DNA of 64,000 bases from Anaerococcus mediterraneensis. Lineage in GTDB: Bacteria; Bacillota; Clostridia; Tissierellales; Peptoniphilaceae. Below, in pieces: positions 10,388-18,410 of this stretch. The notes below the pieces were generated by a model. It saw only the letters and a program-made list of their open reading frames with translations. It did not search any database and had not been told where the DNA came from. Location: NCBI RefSeq assembly GCF_900128415.1, contig NZ_LT635772.1, positions 1 to 64,000 of the forward strand, read 5' to 3'. Both the position numbers and the translations under genes were made by a program. How positions within the stretch are numbered: position 1 is the first letter of the stretch; each line of letters begins with the position of its first letter.

Positions 10388-12772
10388 CTATGCACGTAAA
10401 ATAATATCTTTAGCTTTCAAATCATTTAAAATATTTTCTTCTATGCCTTTGATGTCTTTTTCTTCTAGAGTTTTTTCATATGACCTGTACCAAACCCTAT
10501 AGGATATAGATTTTTTAGAATCTTCTATACCTTGGCCAGTATAAATATCAAAAAGCTCAATTTTATCAACCAAATCCATAGAATTTTCTTTGATAATATC
10601 TTCAATGATCTTTGATTCTACATCTTTATCAGCTACAAAAGAATAGTCTCTTTCTATAGCAGGGAACCTTCCTATAGCTTTATACTTCTTGTCAACTATC
10701 CTCTTTTCTTCTATTTCTGATAGGTTGAGCTCTAGGATTAGGGCTGGCTTTCTTATATTATACTCATCCCTAACTTCATAAGAAATCTCGCCTATAACCC
10801 CGATTCTTTGACCATCAAAAAGTATATCTGCACACCTACCTGGATGGAAGGTTTTAAGATTTTCATTTGCCACATATTCAAATCCAGCAAAGCCTGTTTT
10901 TCTCATAGCTTCTGTGAAGAAATCTTTTAGGTCATAGAAGGTATAGTCTCCATAAAGACCCATAGTCAAGGTCAAGTTTTCATTTGGAAGTTTTTGGCCT
11001 GACTTCACAAAGGTCCTATCTAGCTCAAAAAATCTCAAATCTTTTTGCCCATATTTTATATTTTTTGAGATTACATCTAGCATAGAACCTATTTGAGTTG
11101 TCCTCATAACTGAGAAGTCCTCACCAAGAGGATTTATAAGACTAATATAGTCCCTAAGTTTTGAATCTTCGCTTATTTCTAGCCTATCATAATCTCTTGG
11201 AGATATAAATGAATAGGTAGCTATTTCAGAAAACTTTTGACCAACAAGGTTAAGTTTTAGGTCATCTTTTAAAAGTCTACTAGCAGATCTCTCCCCTTTT
11301 TTAAGAGAAGATACAAGTGGCTTTGACTCGATATTTCCCATACCGTATAGCCTAACAACTTCTTCTATGAGGTCTGCTTCTATATCTATATCAAGTCTAA
11401 AGAAAGGTACTTTTGCAAGGATTGTATCCTCATCTAGTTTTTCAACTTCAAACTCTAGAAGCTCTAGGTTATGGATAGCTTCTTTCATTGTAAAATCAAC
11501 ACCTGTGAGAGCTTTTAATCTTGAGAGGCGAAGTTTGACAGATTTTTCATCACTTTCTGCTCTTCCTACTTGGTATAAGTCATCATAAATTTCACCGTAG
11601 CCTAACTTATCAACCAAATGTAAGGCACGTCTTGAAGCGAAATCTGCCATTTCTATTGGGACTCCCTTTTCAAACCTGGTTGACGCTTCTGAACGAAGAC
11701 CAAGTTTTTTAGAAGTTTCACGAACAGAATCAGCACTAAAATGGGCTGTTTCTAGAATAATATTTTTTGTCTCAGCTGATACTTCTGTATCATAACCACC
11801 CATTACACCAGCAATACCAATTGCTCCGCTCTTATCAGCTATGACAAGCATAGAATCATCTAGCTTTCTATCTGTGCCGTCAATTGTTTTTACAATCTCC
11901 CCATCTTTTGCCTCTCTAATTGTAATCCCGCCATTTAATTTATCTAAGTCATAGGCGTGGAGAGGTTGGCCAGTTTCAAGCATGACAAAGTTTGTGATAT
12001 CTACAATATTATTTATCGGTCTCATACCTGCAAGCATCAAATAGTTTTGTAGCCATTGTGGTGATGGTTCGATTTTTACATTTGTTATTGCACGAGTGAT
12101 AAATTGATCGCAATTTTCTGTATCTAAAACTAGGCCATCAAAGACTTCTCTGATGTCTTTGTTATTTGTTTTATAGTCAATTTCTGGTAATTTTATTTTC
12201 TCACCAAAGCTTGCCGCACTTTCCCTTGCCATACCGATAATTGATAGGCAGTCTGGCCTATTTGGTGTGATTTCATATTCTATAACTGGAGTGTTTGAAG
12301 ATAAAACCTCAGCTGCAGGAGTTCCTGGCTCATATTCTCCTTCTAAAACTATAACCCCTTCTCTTAAATCTTTTGGAATTACAGAATCATCATAGCCAAG
12401 CTCAGAGTAGGCTGTAAGCATACCTTGGGATACAATTCCAAAAAAGTCGTGGTCTTCGATAAGAGTTCCATTATCCATCTTTGTCCCAGATGTGATTACA
12501 GGGAGATAGTCTCCTTCTTTTGTGTTTTTTGCATTTGTAATTATAGTAATAGGTTCATCTCTTCCTACATCAATTGTCAAAACCTGTAGCCTATCAGCAT
12601 CTGGGTGTTTTTCTTGCTTTAAAACATGGCCTAAAACTATGCCATCAAGGTCAGAAGTGTGAATTGTAACTTCTTCTACATGGGATCCAGTTTCAGAAAG
12701 TCTGTCTGTAATTGTCTTTAAATCTTTTTCTATTTTTATATAATCTTTTTGCCAAATTAAAGGTACTAACAT
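10388..12772 (-). CDS. pheT: Phenylalanyl-tRNA synthetase beta subunit
   Basis: 794 residues. Order: N-terminal EMAP/tRNA-binding fold (about 40-150, VLGHVLKQEKHPDADRLQV), B3/B4 editing region (about 210-400, including ITPNRPDCLS upstream), B5 domain, catalytic-like core, and the C-terminal ferredoxin-fold anticodon domain (last ~95 residues, FPAIERDYSFV). It pairs with PheS as an alpha2-beta2 enzyme. It starts 8 bases after pheS and is controlled by the shared T-box leader. Confidence 0.97.
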   Translation of the reverse strand: MLVPLIWQKDYIKIEKDLKTITDRLSETGSHVEEVTIHTSDLDGIVLGHVLKQEKHPDADRLQVLTIDVGRDEPITIITNAKNTKEGDYLPVITSGTKMDNGTLIEDHDFFGIVSQGMLTAYSELGYDDSVIPKDLREGVIVLEGEYEPGTPAAEVLSSNTPVIEYEITPNRPDCLSIIGMARESAASFGEKIKLPEIDYKTNNKDIREVFDGLVLDTENCDQFITRAITNVKIEPSPQWLQNYLMLAGMRPINNIVDITNFVMLETGQPLHAYDLDKLNGGITIREAKDGEIVKTIDGTDRKLDDSMLVIADKSGAIGIAGVMGGYDTEVSAETKNIILETAHFSADSVRETSKKLGLRSEASTRFEKGVPIEMADFASRRALHLVDKLGYGEIYDDLYQVGRAESDEKSVKLRLSRLKALTGVDFTMKEAIHNLELLEFEVEKLDEDTILAKVPFFRLDIDIEADLIEEVVRLYGMGNIESKPLVSSLKKGERSASRLLKDDLKLNLVGQKFSEIATYSFISPRDYDRLEISEDSKLRDYISLINPLGEDFSVMRTTQIGSMLDVISKNIKYGQKDLRFFELDRTFVKSGQKLPNENLTLTMGLYGDYTFYDLKDFFTEAMRKTGFAGFEYVANENLKTFHPGRCADILFDGQRIGVIGEISYEVRDEYNIRKPALILELNLSEIEEKRIVDKKYKAIGRFPAIERDYSFVADKDVESKIIEDIIKENSMDLVDKIELFDIYTGQGIEDSKKSISYRVWYRSYEKTLEEKDIKGIEENILNDLKAKDIILRA

Positions 12773-12780
12773 AAATCCTC

Positions 12781-13803
12781 CTAAAACTGTTCTATAAATC
12801 TCTTGTCATTGTCATAAAGAAGTCTGATATCATCAAGGCCGTATTTGACCATAGCAATCCTGTCTACTCCAAGACCAAAGGCAAAACCTGTATATTTTTC
12901 GCTATCAATCCCACAAGCTTCAAGGACATTTGGGTGAACCATGCCCCCACCTAAAAGCTCCATTGACCAACCAGTATTTCCGCAAGCAGGGCAACCTTCT
13001 CCCATACAAGCTGGACAAGTCACGTCTACTTCTAGGGATGGTTCTGTAAATGGAAAATGGTGAGGTCTGTACCTTAGGTTCATCTTATCGCCAAACATTT
13101 CTTTTATAAATGTCTCAAGAGTTGCCTTGAGGTTGGCCATAGATACATTTTCATCTACAACTAGGCACTCTAATTGATGAAACATTGGTGAGTGGGTTGC
13201 ATCAACTTCGTCATTTCTAAAAACCCTACCAGCAGAAACCATTTTTATAGGGAGCTTGCCTTCATTCATTACCCTGATTTGCATAGAAGAGGTATGAGGT
13301 CTAAGCAAAACTTCATCATTGATATAAAATGTGTCTGATGTAGACCTAGCTGGATGGTTTTTTGGACTGTTTAAATCATCAAAAACGTACTTGACAGTAT
13401 CAAGTTCTGGGCCTGATACAACATCAAAACCCATATTTTGAAAAATGCTTTCAAGCTCTTCCATAGTTTGGTTGATGACAGCAAGGTGTCCTGACTCATA
13501 TTTGTCAAAGTGAGCTGTCACATCTATTTTTTCTTCTTTTATTTTCTCTTTTAAAAGCTCAGCCTTTATCTCCTCATTTTTATAAGCTAGGATTTCTTCT
13601 ATCTCCTTACTTGTTTGGTTGATGAGTTTGCCTGCTTGTGGTTTTTCCTCATTAGGAAGCTTTGCTATAGATTTTTTAAGATCAGTAATCGATCCTTTCT
13701 TGCCCAAATATTTTACTCTGATGTCTTCAAGGTCTTTTAAGTCTCCGGCTTTTTCTATTTCAGCCTTGGCCCTTGCTAAAACTTGTTTTAAATTTTCTTC
13801 CAT
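12781..13803 (-). CDS. pheS: Phenylalanyl-tRNA synthetase alpha subunit
   Basis: 340 residues. N-terminal coiled-coil arm (1-90) for tRNA binding, then a class II synthetase core: motif 2 around FRNDEVDATHSPMFHQLE and motif 3 around GLGVDRIAMVKYG. The CPACMGEGCPACGN stretch near 255 is usual in bacterial PheS. The ATG follows AGGAGGAAAA directly after the T-box terminator. First gene of the long operon. Confidence 0.97.
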   Translation of the reverse strand: MEENLKQVLARAKAEIEKAGDLKDLEDIRVKYLGKKGSITDLKKSIAKLPNEEKPQAGKLINQTSKEIEEILAYKNEEIKAELLKEKIKEEKIDVTAHFDKYESGHLAVINQTMEELESIFQNMGFDVVSGPELDTVKYVFDDLNSPKNHPARSTSDTFYINDEVLLRPHTSSMQIRVMNEGKLPIKMVSAGRVFRNDEVDATHSPMFHQLECLVVDENVSMANLKATLETFIKEMFGDKMNLRYRPHHFPFTEPSLEVDVTCPACMGEGCPACGNTGWSMELLGGGMVHPNVLEACGIDSEKYTGFAFGLGVDRIAMVKYGLDDIRLLYDNDKRFIEQF

Positions 13804-13813
13804 TTTTCCTCCA

Positions 13814-13845
13814 AATAAAAAAATCTGCCCATAAAAAGGACAGAT
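13814..13845 (-). terminator. T-box regulated terminator before pheS
   Basis: Minus strand: ATCTGTCC (13845-13838), loop TTTTTAT, GGGCAGAT (13830-13823), then a T run. It directly follows the T-box bulge, the standard place for the competing terminator. Confidence 0.88.
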
Positions 13846-14042
13846 GTATTCTGCGGTACCACCTTAATTGATTTAAAATTAAATCCGCTCATAAATTTAA
13901 CGCATATATTACGTATCGACTACTTTAGTTCATCTCAAAGTTCATCGGTGAATACCCCTACCGTGACTTAAAAAGGCTCTCAACATCCCTTTTTTGCTGG
14001 ATAAGAATAGTAAAGGTCTTTCCGAATCATTACATAAGTATA
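13814..14042 (-). promoter_or_regulatory. T-box leader, phenylalanine specific
   Basis: The minus-strand leader contains the T-box AAGGTGGTACCGCAG (13865-13851), the bulge that pairs with the NCCA end of uncharged tRNA. A candidate UUC specifier (Phe) followed by A lies at 13952-13950, in the part where stem I returns. Uncharged tRNA-Phe would favour the antiterminator and switch on pheST and the genes behind it. The T-box sequence is direct evidence. The specifier position is inferred from the downstream genes and was not folded. Confidence 0.92.
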
Positions 14043-14749
14043 TTCATTATTATACTGCTTGCAATGGCTGCATTCAAAGATTCAATGGAACCTAGCATTG
14101 AGATTTTTACAAAATCGTCAGTCAGATCCCTTATAGGAGCGCTTAATCCGTTTGCTTCATTGCCTATAGCAAGTATTATTGGTCCTTGGACCTGGTATGT
14201 TTTGATGTCTATCCCATCCATGTCTGCCGATAAAAACCTGTAAGTTTTTTTAAGCTTTTTTATTTCTTCTAAACTCATAGATAGAATATTTAGCCTAAAA
14301 GCAGACCCCATAGATGCCCTAAGGCTTTTTTCGTTATAGAGGTCTACACAATTATCAGCTAGGATTATATCATCAAAGCCAAAGGCCTCTGCTGACCTTA
14401 CCATAGTGCCTAGATTACCCGGATCATTTATCCCATCTAACAAGAGGACTTTCCTACTTGTGATAGGTTTTGGATCTGGCTTTTTTATAACCGCACCTAT
14501 ACCATCCGGACTTTTCAGTAAAGAAATCTTGTCAAAAAGTGGTTCATCAAAAATAAGAGTCTCATAAGAAGACTCAAATTCCACACCTTTTTTTATAAAA
14601 ATAAAATCTATATTAGCAGATGAATTTATAGCTTCACCTACTAATTTTCTAGATTCTATTACAAAAGATTTTTCTTTATCTCGATATTTTTTTAATCTAA
14701 GCTTATTTATAAACTTATAATTTTTATTAGATACCGATTCTATTAGCAT
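14030..14749 (-). CDS. TrmH/SpoU family RNA 2'-O-ribose methyltransferase
   Basis: 239 residues. An N-terminal substrate-binding domain (1-90) is followed by the SPOUT knot: motif 1 LLLDGINDPGNLGTMVRSAEAFG, motif 2 ILAIGNEANGLS, motif 3 SLNAAIASSIIM. The family uses SAM to methylate ribose in rRNA or tRNA; the exact nucleotide cannot be told from sequence. Its start overlaps the rplT stop (TAATG). Its 3' end houses the pheST promoter, and no separate terminator is seen between it and the T-box. Confidence 0.9.
   Translation of the reverse strand: MLIESVSNKNYKFINKLRLKKYRDKEKSFVIESRKLVGEAINSSANIDFIFIKKGVEFESSYETLIFDEPLFDKISLLKSPDGIGAVIKKPDPKPITSRKVLLLDGINDPGNLGTMVRSAEAFGFDDIILADNCVDLYNEKSLRASMGSAFRLNILSMSLEEIKKLKKTYRFLSADMDGIDIKTYQVQGPIILAIGNEANGLSAPIRDLTDDFVKISMLGSIESLNAAIASSIIMNILM
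14049..14077 (-). promoter_or_regulatory. Promoter of the pheST operon, inside trmH
   Basis: Minus strand TTGAAT (14077-14072), 17-base spacer, perfect TATAAT (14054-14049). It lies within the last codons of the upstream methyltransferase gene, so the leader would begin near 14042, right at the start of the T-box. Confidence 0.7.
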
Positions 14750-15102
14750 TAAGCTTCTTTGTTAGCAAGCTCAACAATTTTTGTAAACTCTTCTGGAGCG
14801 TTTACTGCCATTTCAGCTAGCATTTTTCTGTTGATGTTGATGTTGGCTTTCTTTAGGCCACCCATAAGTTTTGAATAGCTTGTACCGTTAAGTCTTGCTG
14901 CTGCATTGATTCTTGCGATCCAAAGTTTTCTGAAGTCTCTTTTTCTATGTTTTCTACCAATATAAGCATATGATAGAGATTTCATTACAGCTTGGTTGGC
15001 TGTCCTATATAGGAGGCTTTTAGAACCGTAATAACCCTTAGCTTGTTTTAATACTTTTTTATGTCTTTTTTTTGCGTTGATTGCTCTTTTTACTCTTGCC
15101 AT
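14749..15102 (-). CDS. rplT: 50S ribosomal protein L20
   Basis: 117 residues, the usual length, very basic N-terminal helix ([26 protein letters not shown]) and globular C-terminus ending around [13 protein letters not shown]. It binds 23S rRNA early in 50S assembly and in many bacteria represses its own operon through the infC leader. A candidate leader of that kind is present at 15853-15952. AGGAGG precedes the ATG; 10 bases after rpmI. Confidence 0.98.
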   Translation of the reverse strand: MARVKRAINAKKRHKKVLKQAKGYYGSKSLLYRTANQAVMKSLSYAYIGRKHRKRDFRKLWIARINAAARLNGTSYSKLMGGLKKANININRKMLAEMAVNAPEEFTKIVELANKEA

Positions 15103-15112
15103 CTATACCCTC

Positions 15113-15310
15113 CTATGCGCCTATAATTTCTCTGATGTTTCTAGCTTCTGATTTTGAAACTAATGTGCCTTTTCTTAGTCTTCTTTTTCTGTTTGGAGAT
15201 TTTTTAGCTGTCAAGTGTCCCTTGTAAGCTTTTCTTCTCATAATCTTACCGCTGCCTGTAACTTTAAATCTTTTAACAGCTGCTCTTCTTGTTTTGTTTT
15301 TATTTGCCAT
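15113..15310 (-). CDS. rpmI: 50S ribosomal protein L35
   Basis: 65 residues: [19 protein letters not shown] onwards, strongly basic. The start at 15310 is preferred over an upstream ATG at 15328 because AAGGAGA lies 6 bases before it, the protein then begins with the family's normal MAxxKTRR, and the length is right. The infC stop lies one base upstream, so the genes are coupled. Confidence 0.97.
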   Translation of the reverse strand: MANKNKTRRAAVKRFKVTGSGKIMRRKAYKGHLTAKKSPNRKRRLRKGTLVSKSEARNIREIIGA

Positions 15311-15311
15311 T

Positions 15312-15830
15312 TTATTCTCCTTTTTCATTATTTGGTTCTAGGAACATTACAAGTGATCTACCTTCCATTTTAGGCTTTTTGTCGATCTTGCCATATCCAT
15401 CTAGCATACCATTGAATTTTTCCATCAAATCATAGCCTGGTTCTTTCCTGCCAAGCTCTCTACCACGAAATCTAATAGAAACTTTTACTTTATCCCCGTT
15501 GTTTAAGAACTTTTTGGTTTGATTTGCTTTGGTTTGTAAATCATTATCCTCGATATTTAAAGAAAATCTTGTCTCTTTTAATTGAGCATTTTTTTGTTTC
15601 TTTCTATTTTCTTTATCTTTTTTCTCTTGATCGTATTTGAACTTGCCGTAGTCCATGATCCTAGTTACTGGTGGTTTTGCCTTTGGGCTCATAAGTACCA
15701 AGTCAAGTCTTTTCTCATCTGCCATGTCTTGGGCATCTTTTAGAGATGTTATACCTATTTGGTTACCATTTTCATCGATCAGTCTTACCTGGCTTGCTCT
15801 AATTTCATCATTTATTCTTAAATCTTTTAT
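15312..15830 (-). CDS. infC: Translation initiation factor IF-3, ATA start
   Basis: 172 residues when begun at ATA (15830-15828). The frame upstream of the first ATG (15725) reads [19 protein letters not shown], the conserved IF-3 N-terminus, so the ATG form (137 aa) would lack most of the N-terminal domain. GGAGG lies 7 bases before the ATA, and no ATG, GTG or TTG fits. IF-3 rejects non-AUG/GUG/UUG starts, and rare start codons (AUU in E. coli) allow infC autoregulation. An ATA start fits that logic. Linker and C-terminal domain ([18 protein letters not shown]) are intact. Confidence 0.93.
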   Translation of the reverse strand: MKDLRINDEIRASQVRLIDENGNQIGITSLKDAQDMADEKRLDLVLMSPKAKPPVTRIMDYGKFKYDQEKKDKENRKKQKNAQLKETRFSLNIEDNDLQTKANQTKKFLNNGDKVKVSIRFRGRELGRKEPGYDLMEKFNGMLDGYGKIDKKPKMEGRSLVMFLEPNNEKGE

Positions 15831-15851
15831 AGTTATACCTCCAATTAATGT

Positions 15852-15880
15852 ATAAAAATAGCGGGCACAAAGTACCCGCT
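15852..15880 (-). terminator. Attenuator hairpin upstream of infC
   Basis: Minus strand AGCGGGT, loop ACTTTGT, GCCCGCT, then ATTTTTAT. Seven-pair GC-rich stem followed by U-rich sequence, 22 bases upstream of the infC SD. Confidence 0.8.
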
Positions 15881-15952
15881 CTAATAATTTAATCTTATTA
15901 ACCTACAAACTTGTGTCAGCAGGTGAGTTTGGGTACTTCTTTATTGTTTACG
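15853..15952 (-). promoter_or_regulatory. infC-rpmI-rplT leader with attenuator (L20-leader type)
   Basis: About 120 bases of structured leader between promoter and infC. It holds a terminator hairpin (15880-15860) whose 5' strand includes GGGTACTT (15877-15870). An upstream AAGTACCC (15938-15931) is its perfect 8-base complement, so terminator and antiterminator pairings exclude each other. Further helices are possible (CAAACT/AGTTTG and ACCT/AGGT). This is the layout of Firmicute L20 leaders; L20 as the ligand is inferred. Confidence 0.72.
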
Positions 15953-15958
15953 TAGTAT

Positions 15959-15987
15959 ATAATACTATAGGTTTTCTAATTTGTCAA
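15959..15987 (-). promoter_or_regulatory. Promoter of infC-rpmI-rplT-trmH
   Basis: Minus strand TTGACA (15987-15982), 17 bases, TATTAT (15964-15959). It starts two bases from the stop codon of the upstream DegV gene. Confidence 0.8.
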
Positions 15988-15988
15988 A

Positions 15989-16843
15989 TTAATCTGCTTT
16001 TAAATAAAATACAGCAAATGATCTTTTGCCTGCGTGAGTCCTTACAACGCATCCAAAAGGATTTCCATTATAAAAAACAGAATTTTCTATAAGATCACTC
16101 GCTTTATCCTGAACTCTCTCAAACAAATCAAAATCACCACCATGACCTATACCAAGATAATATTTTTTGCTATCTCCTATATCTTTTCTGACTTTGTTTA
16201 GGAGTTGGTCTATAGCTTTCTCTTCTTTAACTTTTAGTTTTACAATTTCTAGTTTTCCTTCACTGCTTACTTTTATGATTGGCTTGATATTTAAAAATGA
16301 AACTGCCTTGCCAACTGGTGCAGGTAGCCTACCACCATTTACTAGGTTATCTAAAGTGTCAACCCAGGCATAGAACATCTTTTTGCCTTCTAAGCTTTCA
16401 AGCTTGTCACATATTGTTCCAAAGTCTAGGCCTTCTTTTATTAGATCATCCGCATATGCCACATAGAGACTGCCCATTAGAGCTACACTCTTCGTATCGA
16501 CCACATGGATATTAGGATCATCTTCTGTCAAATTTTTGAAAGTGTTGTAGGTTGCAGACATTTTTGAACTTATTGTTATAACAATAATCTTTTCATATCC
16601 ATCATTTCTGATTTGACCTATAATCTCCTTCATATCTCCAGGAGATGGAGCAGATGTTTTTGCATAGTCACCTGGATGATTATCATTATAGACCAAAACT
16701 TCTTCTGGACTTATATCTATTTGATCTTTTAGGTATTTGCCATCAATATTTACATATAAAGGGATGATGTAGACATTATCCCTATTTCTTAAATTATCAT
16801 TTACATCCGACGTAGAGTCAGCTAATATTGCAATTTTTTCCAT
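15989..16843 (-). CDS. DegV family protein (FakB-like fatty-acid binding), copy 1
   Basis: 284 residues. Two-lobed DegV fold: N-terminal IAILADSTSDV loop, TSAPSPGDM with the Thr-Ser that contacts the carboxylate, VNGGRLPAPVGKAVSFLNIKPI, and a late IGHGGD. DegV/FakB proteins hold a fatty acid and present it to the kinase FakA for phosphorylation. No fakA lies in this window. The gene starts one base after the marR-like gene, so they form an operon, which suggests lipid-responsive control. The specific acyl chain is unknown. Confidence 0.9.
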   Translation of the reverse strand: MEKIAILADSTSDVNDNLRNRDNVYIIPLYVNIDGKYLKDQIDISPEEVLVYNDNHPGDYAKTSAPSPGDMKEIIGQIRNDGYEKIIVITISSKMSATYNTFKNLTEDDPNIHVVDTKSVALMGSLYVAYADDLIKEGLDFGTICDKLESLEGKKMFYAWVDTLDNLVNGGRLPAPVGKAVSFLNIKPIIKVSSEGKLEIVKLKVKEEKAIDQLLNKVRKDIGDSKKYYLGIGHGGDFDLFERVQDKASDLIENSVFYNGNPFGCVVRTHAGKRSFAVFYLKAD

Positions 16844-16844
16844 T

Positions 16845-17309
16845 TTAACCTTCCAATTTTTGTGGGTAAGAGTACTGGCAATCTAATGACTGCATTTCTT
16901 CTTTTATTAGAGCTAAAAATTTATACATATCCTTTATCTGTTCATCATCTAATTTTTTTTCTAGATTTTTCAAAACTTGACTTACAAAGCTAAATGACAT
17001 TTTTTTATAGTCTAAAAATTTATTTGTTAGCTTTAATATAAACTCCCTACCGTCTTCCTTTGATTGAACTTTTTTTACATATCCCTTGCTTACCAGTGTG
17101 TTTATCTTATAGGATATGTTTGGCTGGGAAACATTTAGTATCCTAACAAGTTCATTGACAGTTGGTTTTTCTAGTGAATCAATTATATTTACTATCATGG
17201 ATTCTGTATAGGTTAATTTTTCTTGATTTTTAGATTCGTTTGAAAAAATCCTAGTATAAAAATTTATATTTGATAAGGTTATTATGTCTTCTAATGTGAT
17301 GTTTTTCAT
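16845..17309 (-). CDS. MarR family transcriptional regulator
   Basis: 154 residues. A winged helix-turn-helix at about 45-110 (TVNELVRILNVSQPNISYKINTLVSKGYVKKVQSKEDGR) with the conserved basic wing, flanked by dimerisation helices. It is co-transcribed with a FakB-like DegV gene, and a second DegV gene lies just upstream. Streptococcal FabT, a MarR protein, controls fatty-acid genes, so a similar role is possible here but is inference only. The upstream AT-rich stretch (17310-17425) contains TTATGTTTT and AAAACATAA about 45 bases apart, a weak operator candidate. Confidence 0.85.
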   Translation of the reverse strand: MKNITLEDIITLSNINFYTRIFSNESKNQEKLTYTESMIVNIIDSLEKPTVNELVRILNVSQPNISYKINTLVSKGYVKKVQSKEDGREFILKLTNKFLDYKKMSFSFVSQVLKNLEKKLDDEQIKDMYKFLALIKEEMQSLDCQYSYPQKLEG

Positions 17310-17425
17310 ATCGGCCTCTTACTTATGTTTTATAACAATTACTTTATCTTTCATATTTAATAATATAACAAAAACATAAAAAAGGCAAATAAATATAAAA
17401 TTTCTCAATCTTGATTTGAAGCTTT

Positions 17426-18280
17426 CTAGTCTAAAATAAAAAATCCAAAACCAAATAAACCTGGGCCTGTATTAGCACCTAGGGTTGGGCTTATTTGTTC
17501 TTCTATATATATGTTGGCTTTGTCGATAAAATCTGACAATGTATCCTTTAGCTTATCAATAACCTCATAGCAGCCTCCATGACCTATATAGAAATAATAA
17601 TCTTTTACACCATCCAGATAATTGTTGGCTAATTTTAAAAAATGCCTAAAGACTTTTTTTTCTCCTCTGACAATTTTTTCTATTTTAAAACCACCATTTG
17701 GTTGGACTGTCTTAACTATTGGCTTTACAGACAAAGCATCTCCAATTTTACCAAAGGATCTTGGCACCCTGCCGCCTTCTACTATATACTCAAAAGATTC
17801 TATAGTAAAAAACACCTTGGAATCATATATTTTTTCTGTGAGTTTTTCTTTTATCTGGTCAAAGCTATAGCCTTCATTTACAAGCTTTTTAGCATAGATT
17901 GCAAAAAAACCTTGGGCCATAGTTAGGTTGCCCGTATCAAAAGCAAATACTTCTAGCCCCTCAACTTCTGCAAGATTGCAGGCATTATATGTACCAGAAA
18001 ATTTGCTACCAATATTTATACTTATGAGCTTATCATAACCATCATCTCTGATTTTTTCCATCAAACTTATAATATCACCTGGTGATGGCATCGATGTTTT
18101 CGGAAGAGCATGATTATCCTCAACCCATTTATAAAACTCATCTGGCCCTATATCCACCCTATCTTTTAGAAACTGTCCATCAAGATTTACATACAAGGGT
18201 AGGAAATAAAATCCTTCTTTTTTTACATACTCTAAATTTAGGTCGCTAGCTGAGTCGACCATTATTGCAATTTTTTCCAT
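17426..18280 (-). CDS. DegV family protein (FakB-like), copy 2
   Basis: 284 residues, same length and fold as the copy at 15989 but clearly diverged: IAIMVDSASDLNLEY, TSMPSPGDII, VEGGRVPRSFGKIGDALSVKPI, YIGHGG. The Ser in SMPSPG and the buried-tail pocket region are kept, so it should bind a lipid. Two FakB paralogs with different acyl preference are common in Firmicutes. The ATG has AAGGAG upstream. It stands alone under an extended -10 promoter (18382-18390); no clear terminator follows before the marR gene. Confidence 0.9.
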   Translation of the reverse strand: MEKIAIMVDSASDLNLEYVKKEGFYFLPLYVNLDGQFLKDRVDIGPDEFYKWVEDNHALPKTSMPSPGDIISLMEKIRDDGYDKLISINIGSKFSGTYNACNLAEVEGLEVFAFDTGNLTMAQGFFAIYAKKLVNEGYSFDQIKEKLTEKIYDSKVFFTIESFEYIVEGGRVPRSFGKIGDALSVKPIVKTVQPNGGFKIEKIVRGEKKVFRHFLKLANNYLDGVKDYYFYIGHGGCYEVIDKLKDTLSDFIDKANIYIEEQISPTLGANTGPGLFGFGFFILD

Positions 18281-18381
18281 CTAAACTCCTTAAGGTTGTA
18301 GATACATATTCAAAATAAGATCAATAAAAATTTCGATTTATTTTAAAGATAAATTTGTATCTTTTACCTAGATTTCTTAAA

Positions 18382-18390
18382 ATTATACCA
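18382..18390 (-). promoter_or_regulatory. Extended -10 promoter of degV copy 2
   Basis: Minus strand TGGTATAAT (18390-18382), an extended -10 with a perfect TATAAT. No good -35 is seen. Leader of about 95 bases. Confidence 0.55.
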
Positions 18391-18410
18391 GATCTAGTAG
18401 CGATTACTAG

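Noticed and set aside
15311-15725. Treating infC as a truncated gene starting at ATG 15725
   Set aside because: The missing N-terminal domain is present in frame upstream behind GGAGG, so the gene is intact with an ATA start.
17310-17425. MarR operator palindrome
   Set aside because: The TTATGTTTT/AAAACATAA pair is widely spaced and AT rich; not convincing enough for a feature.
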